Source: Alteribacter natronophilus (lineage in GTDB: Bacteria; Bacillota; Bacilli; Bacillales; Salisediminibacteriaceae). Taken from it: a stretch of DNA of 64,000 nucleotides. This document shows positions 32,641 through 40,969 of the stretch, in pieces (the first letter of the stretch is position 1; every line of letters starts with the position of its first letter). Below the pieces are notes generated by a model. It had not been told where the DNA came from. It made no database searches and saw only the letters and a list, made by a program, of their open reading frames with translations. Location: contig NZ_VCRO01000003.1 in NCBI RefSeq assembly GCF_006007885.1, forward strand, positions 62,001 through 126,000. The letters are read 5' to 3'. Made by a program: the position numbers and the translations under genes.

Positions 32641-32649
32641 TATCATATG
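32641..32649 (-). promoter_or_regulatory. Sigma-K-like -10 element of the coat-like gene
   Basis: CATATGATA on the minus strand exactly fits CATANNNTA. At the expected 16-nt distance there is TC rather than AC, so the -35 part is poor. It lies about 55 nt before the start codon. Confidence 0.35.
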
Positions 32650-32759
32650 AGGACAATCGGAACACGAGCCTGTCTTTTAGGGACAAATTGTTCCGCAGAC
32701 GCCCGGTTTTCAAGGTTTTCGCCCGGTCAGCTATGGACTGTCGTACCCCCAGCTGACTT

Positions 32760-33092
32760 TTACTCGTCCGCTTTTTCTTCTGCCATTGTTTTCATCAGTT
32801 CCTCAAACGCTTCATCCACCCGGGATTTCAGTTTTGCCTCTTCCTCATTTTTCGGTTCATACTGCTGGAGTTCCTCGTACGTGGCAAGGAAATCCTCCAC
32901 CTTGGCCGTCCCGATCTGCGCCATGGCCAGATGAACAAGAAAGGTAACATTCGGTTTGTCATCCTGGTGCAGCAGGGGCTTCAGCGGTTCCAGCAGCTCC
33001 TTCGCTTCCTCAAAATCCTTGCTGTGTACTGCTTTATAGCCTTTCACGACGCGATCCGCCATGGATTTAAGTGCTTTGTTCTGTTCTGCCAA
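32760..33092 (-). CDS. Small helical (TPR-like) protein
   Basis: A 110-residue, all-helical protein (AEQNKALKSMADRVVKGYKA, then EEAKELLEPLKPLLHQ) ending in a charged EEKADE tail; a tetratricopeptide-like scaffold is plausible. The frame opens at 33119, but AAGGAGAGG lies inside it 6 nt before TTG 33092, which is the likelier start. No catalytic motif; function unknown. Confidence 0.65.
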   Translation of the reverse strand: MAEQNKALKSMADRVVKGYKAVHSKDFEEAKELLEPLKPLLHQDDKPNVTFLVHLAMAQIGTAKVEDFLATYEELQQYEPKNEEEAKLKSRVDEAFEELMKTMAEEKADE

Positions 33093-33174
33093 TCCGATCC
33101 TCTCCTTCACTTTCATCATTCCTCTATCCTAAAGAAACCGCGTGGCTGATGCAAGCAGAGAAGATTTCGGAGCA

Positions 33175-33475
33175 TCAGGAGCATGAAGCACCACTATTCC
33201 GGGCAGCGCCCTTTTCTGCTGCCTGAATCCCTCATTGCCCGCTTTTTCCGCCGGCCACCGAGGGTCATACCTCTTTCGTGAGAACAAAAACGCTGGCGTA
33301 TCCTTTAAGATAATGCTCCGTTTCACGCCGTCCGTTCGCTTTCCGAGGCGGTCCGGGAAGCCTCCTCGGGCTATCGCCCTGTGGGGTCTTCCCCAGGCCC
33401 CGTCTGCCGCAGGAGTCTCACTGCCGGCGTGAAACTCCGCATGAGACCTATTAACTGCAGAAGACGTAAGCCTTT
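33175..33475. repeat. Dispersed intergenic repeat, family R3, copy 1
   Basis: GC-rich non-coding block with internal dyad GTTTCACGCCG / CGGCGTGAAAC enclosing GGTCCGGGAAGCCTCCTCGG and TGTGGGGTCTTCCCC. Related to 46985-47125 through the GGTCCGGG...CTGTGGGG...CAGGAG layout. Right-hand end about 10 bp before the DinB-side intergenic region; reading frames across it are spurious. Confidence 0.6.
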
Positions 33476-33521
33476 GCCTCATTTAACTTAAGCACTGGAT
33501 TTTACAGTTTCCATTACCACG

Positions 33522-33551
33522 AAAAGACCCCTGCACCAGCAGAGGTCTTTT
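33522..33551 (-). terminator. Terminator of the DinB-family gene
   Basis: AAAAGACC-N-CTGC / GCAG-N-GGTCTTTT with a 4-nt loop, running into TTTT on the minus strand. Confidence 0.75.
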
Positions 33552-33555
33552 CCTT

Positions 33556-34110
33556 TTACATCGAAAGATATGGCGTATTGAAATGGTCCCATTTCTCCCT
33601 CGTCCCGTTCATCATCCGGAAAATAAGGGCAATCTGGCCTCTGTGATAGGCTTCGTGATCGATAAGATGATAGAGAACCCACTCCGGTGAACAAAGGGCC
33701 TTTTCCCCTTTTAAATTCACTTCCAGGGAAGGGCGTTTAAACTCGATATCCGACATTTTCATATAGTGCTCACGCGTCAGCATCCGCACCTCTCCGAGAC
33801 GGGCAAGAAACCATGATTTTTCTTTTCCTTTCGGGCACGTGATTTCCTGTTCTTCACGGAAGCAGAACCTTTCCCTGTCGCCGTCACTGAGTGATCCCTG
33901 CTGGAGTCCGACTCTGTTCCAGAATAATTCAATCTGGGCGAGATGAAGAAGGTAACCCGCAGGGGACGGAAGCCCGTTTGTCTCATAATAAAGATCCCCG
34001 TCGTCCACATGATCAATCATTTCTAGCAGTTTTTCCCTCGTTTCGATGAGACCGTCCAGCAGATAACGGGAGTCCCTCGCCTCTCCTGAAGAAAGCTCTC
34101 TGATTTCCAT
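33556..34110 (-). CDS. DinB/YfiT-family metal-binding protein
   Basis: A 184-residue four-helix-bundle protein. The probable metal ligands are His in GYLLHLAQIE (near 56) and the two His in HLIDHEAYHRGQIAL (near 147 and 155), the hallmark arrangement of DinB proteins. Some members are thiol-dependent transferases (bacillithiol S-transferase); others have no known function. AGGAG precedes the ATG. It follows the med-like gene by 39 bp. Confidence 0.85.
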   Translation of the reverse strand: MEIRELSSGEARDSRYLLDGLIETREKLLEMIDHVDDGDLYYETNGLPSPAGYLLHLAQIELFWNRVGLQQGSLSDGDRERFCFREEQEITCPKGKEKSWFLARLGEVRMLTREHYMKMSDIEFKRPSLEVNLKGEKALCSPEWVLYHLIDHEAYHRGQIALIFRMMNGTREKWDHFNTPYLSM

Positions 34111-34149
34111 GGCTCACACTCCTATGAAAGGATCAATTTTCCTGCTCTT

Positions 34150-35112
34150 TTATTCTTCGATCTCGAATGGGAGTTTTCCTGTCTCCTCATAAATTTCAAC
34201 ATAACCGTCAAGCCACTTGCGAAGATCTTCCGGCACATCCCGGCCGTAATCACCGAGACTGACGAGCCCTTCGGTAAAATCGTAGTATCTGTTGCCGCTG
34301 TCCAGTTCACCTGCGTCAAACTTTTCAGCCACCCGCCGGTACAGGCGTTCCACTTCCTGGACGGTACTTGTCAGCACCGTTGCTTCCCCGAGATCGAGCT
34401 GGTCCCCTACGTAACCGATGGCATAGTCGTGATCCGCCTTCACCTGCTCAACGATGGCCACATGAAATCCGTCACCAGCCGGATAAAAGACATCCGCACC
34501 GGCGTCCTTAAACTCTTTATGTAATTTAAGAGCCGCTTCCTCATCGATCCAGCTCCCTGTAAAACCTGTATGTACTTTCATATTATCTGCTGCAAATAAA
34601 GCACCATCGGCAAACCCTGCTGCTTCAGGCTGCCATTCTTCGGCTCCGATTACGGCAACTGTCCCGGTATCACTCATTTTTCCTGCAAGCATCCCGGCAA
34701 AATACCCCATAGCATAGCCTTGAAAATGCAGGCCGGTTATGTTTTCCCCGCTCACTTCACCGTTTACACTGATAAAGTGCAGGTCCGGAAAATCCCCGCT
34801 TATCTCCATAATCGGTTCAGCGTAAATCGTGCTGTGCCCGAAGACGAGGTTCACCCCTTCATCCGCAAAGCGCTGGACGGCCTCACGCACTGCTTCGGTA
34901 GTGCGGATGTCCTCTTCCACATATACATCCACATCCATGGAGGCATGCACATGAAGCAGGCCCTGGTACCCTTTCCGGTTCCATCCCTCATCGTCATACG
35001 TATACGGCAGCAGCAGTCCCGCCTTCTCCAGTTCCCCACTTTCAGCTGAAATTGTACAGCCTGTCAAAAACGCCAGTATAATGACACAAAAAACGACTGT
35101 TCCCTGCTTCAT
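34150..35112 (-). CDS. med: BMP-family lipoprotein, Med-like (competence regulator)
   Basis: A 320-residue lipoprotein (lipobox LTGC, Cys about residue 19) with the basic-membrane-protein/PnrA fold: GLLLPYTYDDEGWNRKGYQG at the N-terminus and VNLVFGHSTIYAEP. In B. subtilis Med is a BMP-like lipoprotein that promotes comK expression and is encoded just before comZ and fabHA-fabF. The same neighbourhood exists here. ATG 35112 follows AAAGGG at 9 nt; the upstream ATG has no ribosome-binding site. Without the synteny it would be called a nucleoside-binding lipoprotein. Confidence 0.75.
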   Translation of the reverse strand: MKQGTVVFCVIILAFLTGCTISAESGELEKAGLLLPYTYDDEGWNRKGYQGLLHVHASMDVDVYVEEDIRTTEAVREAVQRFADEGVNLVFGHSTIYAEPIMEISGDFPDLHFISVNGEVSGENITGLHFQGYAMGYFAGMLAGKMSDTGTVAVIGAEEWQPEAAGFADGALFAADNMKVHTGFTGSWIDEEAALKLHKEFKDAGADVFYPAGDGFHVAIVEQVKADHDYAIGYVGDQLDLGEATVLTSTVQEVERLYRRVAEKFDAGELDSGNRYYDFTEGLVSLGDYGRDVPEDLRKWLDGYVEIYEETGKLPFEIEE

Positions 35113-35224
35113 CCGACCAAACCCTTTCTGCCGCCCGGGCATATTAGGTATTTCAGACTATTCGTTATCCTTTACTTTTCGACAGTCCTGCCGGTGAATC
35201 CCTGTTTCCAGCTTTACAGTTTCG

Positions 35225-35392
35225 TTACGGCTGTCTTACGAATCTATGAAAAGACCATTCCCCGAGCACTGCCAGAACGATCGCTGCAACAACAGCCACA
35301 CCCTGACCCATTCCAAGCGGCCCTGAAAAAAGTAAGTAACTTCCAAGTGCAATAACAGCGAACAAAACGATTCCTGCAAGCAGCTGTTTCAT
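35225..35392 (-). CDS. 55-residue two-helix membrane protein
   Basis: Starts MKQLLAGIVLFAVIALGSYL, with a second helix GVAVVAAIVLAVLG and a basic tail. AGAGGTGGAG lies just before the ATG. It sits between the DUF2382 gene and the med-like gene. Family not recognised. Confidence 0.6.
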   Translation of the reverse strand: MKQLLAGIVLFAVIALGSYLLFSGPLGMGQGVAVVAAIVLAVLGEWSFHRFVRQP

Positions 35393-35487
35393 CTGCTCCA
35401 CCTCTTTTCACACAATTACCTTCTATCATCGCAAATCACTATACTGCCTGCAACCATCAGCCCCACCCGGAAATTATACTCAAAAAA

Positions 35488-35724
35488 AGAGGCCGGGACA
35501 GAAGTGGTTTTACAGACAGGAATCCGAACAATCAATAAGCGGTGCAGGTATATCGCTCCTGAAATATTCGCCGCTTTCCGCGGGAAGCGGCTGAACCTCC
35601 TCGTGCTTCGCTGCTAAAGGGGGCTCACCTGCGCTTTTTCTCCCGCAGGAGTCGGCGAATATATCTTCCGCTTGTCAGTTTTTGTTCGGATTCTCATCTG
35701 AACACTTTCCTTATGTCCCAGGCT
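35488..35724 (+). repeat. Dispersed intergenic repeat, family R1, copy 2
   Basis: About 237 bp, starts GAGGCCGGGACAGAAGTGG and ends GTCCCAGGCTC, directly abutting the stop codon of the DUF2382 gene. Core CCGCTTTCCGCGGGAAGCGG identical to the other copies. Confidence 0.85.
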
Positions 35725-36233
35725 CACGGATCCTCCCTTTGTTCCTTTACGTCTGCATCCCCTTCAACCTCAACGTCGACTGTCTCTTTTTTCAGAGGTG
35801 TTCTGATTGTTTTCATTTCCTCAACCTGCTCAGTGGTTACGTCTACTTCGGCAATTTTCACCGGCTGTTTGCTAATGTTAACCTCTTCCTCTTTTACAGG
35901 AATGCGAAGCTCCTCCTCGTCACCGGTTTCAATCACCATTTCCTCCCGTCTTACTGGTACCTTGAATGTTTTTTCTTCTTCCACTACCTCTTTCCGTACT
36001 TTCACCTCACCTGTCTGTACGCGTTTCTTTTTAATTTCGAGCTCCTCTTCCTTCAGCTCCATTTTCTGTGAAGAGTCCTCCCGATCCTGAACCTGCTGCT
36101 CACTGCCGCTTCCCTTCAGCCGGAATAAAAGGGCACCAATCAATCCTCCGCCCACGATACCTGAGATAAAAAAACCTGTTAGCCACCCTGCAATACCGCC
36201 GGCAAGAAGCCCGATCACAATATACCTGGCCAT
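35724..36233 (-). CDS. DUF2382 (YsnF/AvaK-type) protein with membrane anchor
   Basis: A 169-residue protein. Residues 1-40 are a glycine-rich hydrophobic hairpin (GLLAGGIAGWLTGFFISGIV). The rest is a charged DUF2382 region with the repeating V-R-K-E pattern (VRKEVVEEEKTFKVPVRREE). The family is linked to general stress responses. It follows another DUF2382 gene by about 105 bp. The R1 repeat replaces a normal terminator. Confidence 0.8.
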   Translation of the reverse strand: MARYIVIGLLAGGIAGWLTGFFISGIVGGGLIGALLFRLKGSGSEQQVQDREDSSQKMELKEEELEIKKKRVQTGEVKVRKEVVEEEKTFKVPVRREEMVIETGDEEELRIPVKEEEVNISKQPVKIAEVDVTTEQVEEMKTIRTPLKKETVDVEVEGDADVKEQREDP

Positions 36234-36285
36234 ACGTTCACCTCTTCGTTGTTTTTTCTATTTTGCCCGGGAGTGAGGAGGAATA

Positions 36286-36330
36286 TAAAAAAGGATGCCC
36301 TGAAAGCCTGACCAGGCCTTCCGGACATCC
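36286..36330 (-). terminator. Terminator of the upstream DUF2382 gene
   Basis: GGATGTCC/GGGCATCC outer stem and GGCCTGGTCAGGC inner stem, followed by TTTTTTATATT on the minus strand, 9 bp after the stop. Confidence 0.85.
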
Positions 36331-36338
36331 CGCTGACG

Positions 36339-36824
36339 TTATTTTTCTTTTTCATTCACAACGTCTGCTGTACCATGGGTTTCAACATCTGCAACTTCCT
36401 TGTGAAGAACATCGTGGACCTGTCTGTTCTCTTCCACTGAACGTTTATGGGCATTTACTTCCCCTGTAACGACAGTATGCTTATCCACGTCAACCTCTTC
36501 TGCAGTTACAGGAATATGAACCGTCTCCTCTTCGGAAATCGGGTCATCGGTCGGTTTGTGGTCTACTGATTTTGTTTCAATGACAACCTGATCATGGGAA
36601 ACAGGAACGTTGACGGTCTGTTCCTCTTCCACAATCTCCTTGTGAATTTCCACGTCTCCCGTTTCATCACGGTGTTTATGGATATCCAGCTCTTCCTGTC
36701 GAAGATCAATATGGGCATCATCTTTTGCAAACTCAGTGTCCCTGCCTTCGCGGCGGACCTCTCTGCCCTCTTCACGTTTTCCGCTGCGTTCCTCGTTTCC
36801 GTTAAACATGCCAAAAAAGCTCAT
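36339..36824 (-). CDS. DUF2382 (YsnF/AvaK-type) soluble protein
   Basis: A 161-residue, highly charged protein made almost wholly of DUF2382 repeats (VEIHKEIVEEEQTVNVPVSH, later EVNAHKRSVEENRQVHDVL). Unlike its neighbour it has no membrane anchor. ATG 36824 follows GGGGGG; the upstream frame extension has no ribosome-binding site. Probably a stress-induced protein; mechanism unknown for the family. Confidence 0.8.
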   Translation of the reverse strand: MSFFGMFNGNEERSGKREEGREVRREGRDTEFAKDDAHIDLRQEELDIHKHRDETGDVEIHKEIVEEEQTVNVPVSHDQVVIETKSVDHKPTDDPISEEETVHIPVTAEEVDVDKHTVVTGEVNAHKRSVEENRQVHDVLHKEVADVETHGTADVVNEKEK

Positions 36825-36949
36825 GATGTGACCCCCCGGTTTAAGAAGTAATGGACTAATGTCCACCTTTACATTGTTCACCCGGAAGTCAGTCACCATC
36901 CACTTTAATAAATGGGCATGCTGGTTTTAAGTGGAGACTGAACTGCCCT

Positions 36950-37723
36950 TTACCCGCCTTTCCTCCCGGATCCCGTTTTATCCATCCAGGCAATCTGCTC
37001 TTCAAGTCCCTTCTCTAACGGGCGTCCGGAGACTTTTACTACCAATCGCTTCATTTCATCAGATCCATTCTTTTTCTGCTCATCACCCTCCGGATCGCTG
37101 GGGCCGCCTTCTTTTTCCCCGTTAGCTTCCGTCCTGCCGACGCCCTCAGTCTCACCATGACCGTCGGATTCCTCCTCAAGCAGCTCCCGGCACCAGTCCA
37201 GCTCCTCGAATCTGTCAGCCAGGAAGCGGACGCCTTTTTCCCATGTATCCGGCATATTTTCGGTGATCCTCACGTACAGCTTCTCCTTCATTTCAAGAAG
37301 ATCGAGCACTGCTTCTGCTGCATCTCCTGCGTGAACAAGCCCCTTCCCCTCCGATAAAGTCCATTCACGAAACCTGCTTACACTTTTCTCCGCGCCTGAT
37401 ATTAGAGCGGCAAACCCTCCGTCCTCCGGCTGGAAAGGACCGTAGAGAGGGGGGAGCAGGATGTCCCCCTCTTCACGTCCTGCCACCACCGCCTCCCCTG
37501 GATACTTTCCCGCCCGTTCATATTCATTCACAAGCGTCACGTCCGCCTCTTTTTCCTCAAAAGAAACAAGGCTGTTTCTCGCAAATAGCGCTTTGATCAT
37601 TTCCTGTTCCTCAGTCAGCTTTCCGTCTTCTGCTAAAATGATTTCGATTCCCCGGGCAATGGCTTCCTCACAGAGGTGATAACCAAAGAAATCAAGTCCG
37701 TTTATAATACGTATACGCTCCAT
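36950..37723 (-). CDS. Degenerate NAD-epimerase-like protein (YjaV position)
   Basis: A 257-residue protein. The start IRIINGLDFFGYHLCEEAIA resembles the first strand of NAD-dependent epimerases, but the GxxGxxG loop reads GLDFFG and has lost a glycine. No YxxxK motif is visible. Residues about 185-225 are a charged low-complexity insert (GETEGVGRTEANGEKEGG). In B. subtilis an epimerase-like gene (yjaV) lies just upstream of med, as here. AGAGGGG precedes the ATG. Confidence 0.65.
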   Translation of the reverse strand: MERIRIINGLDFFGYHLCEEAIARGIEIILAEDGKLTEEQEMIKALFARNSLVSFEEKEADVTLVNEYERAGKYPGEAVVAGREEGDILLPPLYGPFQPEDGGFAALISGAEKSVSRFREWTLSEGKGLVHAGDAAEAVLDLLEMKEKLYVRITENMPDTWEKGVRFLADRFEELDWCRELLEEESDGHGETEGVGRTEANGEKEGGPSDPEGDEQKKNGSDEMKRLVVKVSGRPLEKGLEEQIAWMDKTGSGRKGG

Positions 37724-37866
37724 TTTTTCCCCTCTTCCTCATCACGTACTGTCTCATTGTATGACGGGTTTTACCGGGCTTATGCCGGCAGGGATCCAAA
37801 CAGGTATAAACGCCGCGGGACGGACGCACGCTAACTGGAGACCAACCATACAAGGAGCGACGTGCT

Positions 37867-39078
37867 ATGGAGCTGCATTCGGGAAGCCTTTACTGGCCCA
37901 CAACACTTAAACAGTACCCTGAGTATCCGAAACTTGATCAGCCGGCAGAATGTGACGTGCTGATTATTGGAGGCGGTGAAGCCGGTGCCCAGATGGCTCA
38001 CCGGCTGTCTCTGTACAATATCGATACGATCCTCGTTGAAAAGAACACGGTTGCAGGCGGCTCGTCCTCGGCAAACACAGGGCTTCTTCAATTTGCAAAC
38101 GACAAGATGCTCACCTCATTTGCCAAAAAGCTCGGGGAAGATAAGGCAGTGAAGTTCTACAAAAGGTGTCTGAAAGCGATCGACGACCTGGAAGTCTACA
38201 CCCGCAATCTCGAGTTTTCAAGTGATTTTATCCGACGCAAATCCCTCTTCTATGCCAGCAGCAGAAGTGATGTTAAAAAGCTCCTTAAAGAGTATGAAAT
38301 GCTTCGCAAGCACCGCTTTCCTGTAAGCCTGCTTCAGCCGCATGAAATCAGTACATTCTTTCCGTTCGAGAAAGACCTTGCCATTCTTTCGGACCTTGAC
38401 GCGGAAATCAATCCGTTCAAACTTGTGGTTGCACTCATACGGGAGGCACACAAAAACGGGGTAAGAGTGTATGAAAATACCGAGGTTCTCGGCCACGAAT
38501 TCGCGAAAGACAGCGGGGGCACGCACACGTTCCGGACCCCGAAAGGAACGATCGAGGCTAAACACGTAATTTACTGTACCGGCTATGCGACAGCGGAGTT
38601 TGCCAATATAAAAAAAGCCGTAAACAACAGAAGTTATGCCATCGTCACCCAGCCTGTCAAAGATCTCTCCTCCTGGCACGAACGGGTTCTTATCTGGGAA
38701 ACGAAGCAGCCCTACCTGTACATGAGGACGACCCCGGACAACAGAATCGTGGCAGGAGGCCTCGATGAACAGATTAAAGACCCAACTGATGATCCCGGTG
38801 TGCTCAGGGAAAAAGGTGATGAGCTCCTCCGTCTCGTACGCGAGCATTTCCCTGTTATCCCCGACCTGGCAATTGCCCATGAGTGGAGTGCCACATTCGG
38901 CGAGTCCAGGGACGGACTTCCTTTTATGGGAAACCACCCGAAACACGAAAACGTCTTTTTCCTTCTCGGGTATGGAGGAAACGGCTCGGTCTACTGCACG
39001 ATTGGCGCCGACATTATTAAAGATCTTATCCTCTACGGCTACAGCCCGGACAGCGCGTTAACAGCCCTGGACAGATAA
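37867..39078 (+). CDS. FAD-dependent amine/amino-acid oxidoreductase (DAO family)
   Basis: A 403-residue DAO-fold protein: GGGEAGAQMAHRLSLYNI binds ADP, GGSSSANTGLLQ is the flavin-linking segment seen in glycine-oxidase and gamma-glutamylputrescine-oxidase relatives, and LLGYGGNGSVYCTIGA closes the FAD site. YLYMRTTPDNRIVAGG is also family-typical. Substrate unknown, likely a primary or secondary amine. AAGGAG upstream; own terminator. Divergent from and inserted within the yjaU-yjaV-like pair. Confidence 0.85.
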   Translation: MELHSGSLYWPTTLKQYPEYPKLDQPAECDVLIIGGGEAGAQMAHRLSLYNIDTILVEKNTVAGGSSSANTGLLQFANDKMLTSFAKKLGEDKAVKFYKRCLKAIDDLEVYTRNLEFSSDFIRRKSLFYASSRSDVKKLLKEYEMLRKHRFPVSLLQPHEISTFFPFEKDLAILSDLDAEINPFKLVVALIREAHKNGVRVYENTEVLGHEFAKDSGGTHTFRTPKGTIEAKHVIYCTGYATAEFANIKKAVNNRSYAIVTQPVKDLSSWHERVLIWETKQPYLYMRTTPDNRIVAGGLDEQIKDPTDDPGVLREKGDELLRLVREHFPVIPDLAIAHEWSATFGESRDGLPFMGNHPKHENVFFLLGYGGNGSVYCTIGADIIKDLILYGYSPDSALTALDR

Positions 39079-39082
39079 AACG

Positions 39083-39115
39083 AAAACACGATGGCCCTTA
39101 TGCCCATCGTGTTTT
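39083..39115. terminator. Bidirectional terminator
   Basis: AAAACACGATGG/CCATCGTGTTTT, 12-bp perfect stem with a 9-nt loop, between the convergent oxidoreductase and hydrolase-like genes. Confidence 0.9.
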
Positions 39116-39873
39116 CACAGTTTTCGGAGCTCGTTATACCCGGCCAGAAATTTCCTCACCGGTCCCGCGAAATCAGGCAGCTGTTTACCGGGAAGAAAGA
39201 CCGTCAGTTCCACCGGTGCCTCCCTCTCCCTGAGTGTTTCGGCAAATGGCCGGCTGTGCTGATCCAGCGGGTACGTACGCTGAAAAACACAGTGAAAGAT
39301 TCTGACCATCGTTTCGGGACATGTTTTTTTCCAGAGTGCAGAAGGCAGTTCCACAGCCTTCTCCTGAACTGCTTCATCCTCCCCGTATGCAGCTGCCAGT
39401 TCCTTTTTAAACCGCTTGTAAAAAAACAGGCTGCTTCGCTCATGCTCCAGGTAGGCTTTAAGACTGAGACACGGATTATAAAGGACAACGGACCTGAGCT
39501 GGTCAGGGTGATCTGCAAGGAGTCTCAATGCAAGAAGCGCGCCCATTCCTTCCGCAAAAACATGAAAGCGCGGATTAAGAATTTCCGTCTGGAGCGTTTC
39601 CTTGATCACCCGTTTGGTCAGCCTGTAGGCTTCTTCATTGCCCCAGTGCCTGCCGTACTGGTTTGAGTACACAATCGTATAACCTTCGTTTTTAAGCAGC
39701 TCAATAAACCTGCGGCGGTCGGGATTCTGGTGCCACAGACTCGTATTACCCCCTACATAATGATTGACATCCCCCAGAATAAGGATGAGAAAACCGTTGG
39801 GACGCTCAGGCAGGTGAACGACCGCCTGCTCTCCTTCCATCGTAAAGTACCGCTCTGTAACCTGCATGACCAT
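39115..39873 (-). CDS. Alpha/beta-hydrolase-fold protein lacking the nucleophile (YjaU position)
   Basis: A 252-residue protein with hydrolase fold features, ILILGDVNHYVGG near the oxyanion strand and VVLYNPCLSL after the nucleophile helix. The nucleophile elbow, however, reads FAEGMGALLAL, with Gly where GxSxG has Ser. It therefore looks catalytically dead or repurposed. Gene order (YjzC, this gene, epimerase-like, Med, FabH, FabF) suggests it is the counterpart of B. subtilis yjaU. ATG at 39873 or 39867. Confidence 0.7.
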   Translation of the reverse strand: MVMQVTERYFTMEGEQAVVHLPERPNGFLILILGDVNHYVGGNTSLWHQNPDRRRFIELLKNEGYTIVYSNQYGRHWGNEEAYRLTKRVIKETLQTEILNPRFHVFAEGMGALLALRLLADHPDQLRSVVLYNPCLSLKAYLEHERSSLFFYKRFKKELAAAYGEDEAVQEKAVELPSALWKKTCPETMVRIFHCVFQRTYPLDQHSRPFAETLREREAPVELTVFLPGKQLPDFAGPVRKFLAGYNELRKL

Positions 39874-40031
39874 CTCCCGCTCACCTCACGCTCAGATTGT
39901 GCCCCGTGGACACACGCTTACCACCATCCTATTCAGCAGGATAAAAAAAGGCTGGGTATGAGGCCCGGGCACTGCACTGATTCCGCATTTGTCATTTTTT
40001 CATCTTATTCCCGAAGCTTTTATTCCATGAC

Positions 40032-40068
40032 AAAAAAAGACGGCTTTCATCTGTAAATGAAAACCGTC
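40032..40068 (-). terminator. Terminator of yjzC
   Basis: GACGGTTTTCAT/ATGAAAGCCGTC stem (one wobble) followed by TTTTTTT on the minus strand. Confidence 0.85.
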
Positions 40069-40101
40069 CCTGTATTTTATTTAACTGGAAGCACTTCAGT
40101 A

Positions 40102-40281
40102 TTACGGCTTGCGCTGGTATGTCCACTTACGGTCTTTGTTCGTGAGAGCGGGAAATTCCTGGCCTGCCTCCAGGTGAACCTTCTTCGGTTTGTTCACCAT
40201 GCTCCCTGTCTCACCGATTTCCACGTAGAATCCGTTATTCGGCGCTTTTTCACCTGACTCGAACTGACGCTTCTGCCCCAT
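40102..40281 (-). CDS. yjzC: YjzC-family protein
   Basis: A 59-residue protein: MGQKRQFESGEKAPNNGFYV, EIGETGSMVNKPKKVHL, then KDRKWTYQRKP. This is the conserved YjzC sequence pattern throughout. AAAGGGAGG precedes the ATG. In B. subtilis yjzC lies shortly upstream of yjaU-yjaV-med, which matches the order here. Biochemical function unknown. The 250 bp upstream (40282-40534) hold no convincing gene. Confidence 0.92.
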   Translation of the reverse strand: MGQKRQFESGEKAPNNGFYVEIGETGSMVNKPKKVHLEAGQEFPALTNKDRKWTYQRKP

Positions 40282-40493
40282 AAGAATCCCTCCCTTTAAT
40301 TGAATGTTCTTAGGTTGCTCATCCGGAAGGGAATTATGAGCGGAGGAAACTACGGGAGCCGGAAAACATATTCGCGGAGCCCCTGCTTTTCTCCGGGCTT
40401 TATGGGCGGGAATTGTGATTAATACGTGAAAATTACAATGTACACGCGAAAAACATCAAATTTACGCGATTCCCTCTTTCAACCCTTTCCGCG

Positions 40494-40526
40494 CAAAAAA
40501 AAACCGGCCCCTCATCCGGGAACCGG
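40494..40526 (-). terminator. Terminator of the HesB-like gene
   Basis: CCGG-N2-CCC / GGG-N-CCGG stem followed by nine T on the minus strand. Confidence 0.75.
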
Positions 40527-40534
40527 GATTCCAG

Positions 40535-40837
40535 CTACTGCTTTTCACCTGTTTCATGCAGATACTCAATTTCACCTTTATCCTCATTGAACGATACTGT
40601 AAGGTCCTTATCGTCAAAGTACCATTCATCCTTTTTCTCCACGTAAAAGGTGAAACCGCTTTTTTCTTCTTCTACAGCAGGGTCTTCAGGGTCTTTTTTT
40701 GCCACGGCAATAGAAAAACCGCTCTGAAAATTACCACAGCCGCCGTACCGTACATAAAGCTGAACTGCTTCGCCCTTTTCCAGTTCGAACTCATCCTTGA
40801 ACCATTCCACTGCTTTATCTGATACATCAAGTTTCAT
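40535..40837 (-). CDS. HesB/IscA-like (YneR-type) protein
   Basis: A 100-residue protein of the HesB superfamily: AVEWFKDEFELEKGEAVQLY, then YVRYGGCGNFQSGFSIAV with the single conserved Cys region. It lacks the C-terminal CGCG-type cysteines of true A-type iron-sulfur carriers, as is usual for YneR. ATG at 40837 has GGAGG at 8 nt; a 5-codon upstream extension is not needed. Function uncertain. Confidence 0.8.
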   Translation of the reverse strand: MKLDVSDKAVEWFKDEFELEKGEAVQLYVRYGGCGNFQSGFSIAVAKKDPEDPAVEEEKSGFTFYVEKKDEWYFDDKDLTVSFNEDKGEIEYLHETGEKQ

Positions 40838-40969
40838 GTCAAAAACCTCCACGTTTACTGACTTATACGTGCTGTTTTCCCCTTCTCAGGGCAGGAATAA
40901 ACAACCCCTTTATGGGATTCACTTTGCTCAGCATATCACGAAATCCTTTTGCCCTGCTACCGAAAACAC

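Noticed and set aside
40336-40422. 28-codon plus-strand ORF starting MSGGNYGSRK
   Set aside because: Weak ribosome-binding site at short spacing and no match to a known small spore peptide; could be real but unsupported.
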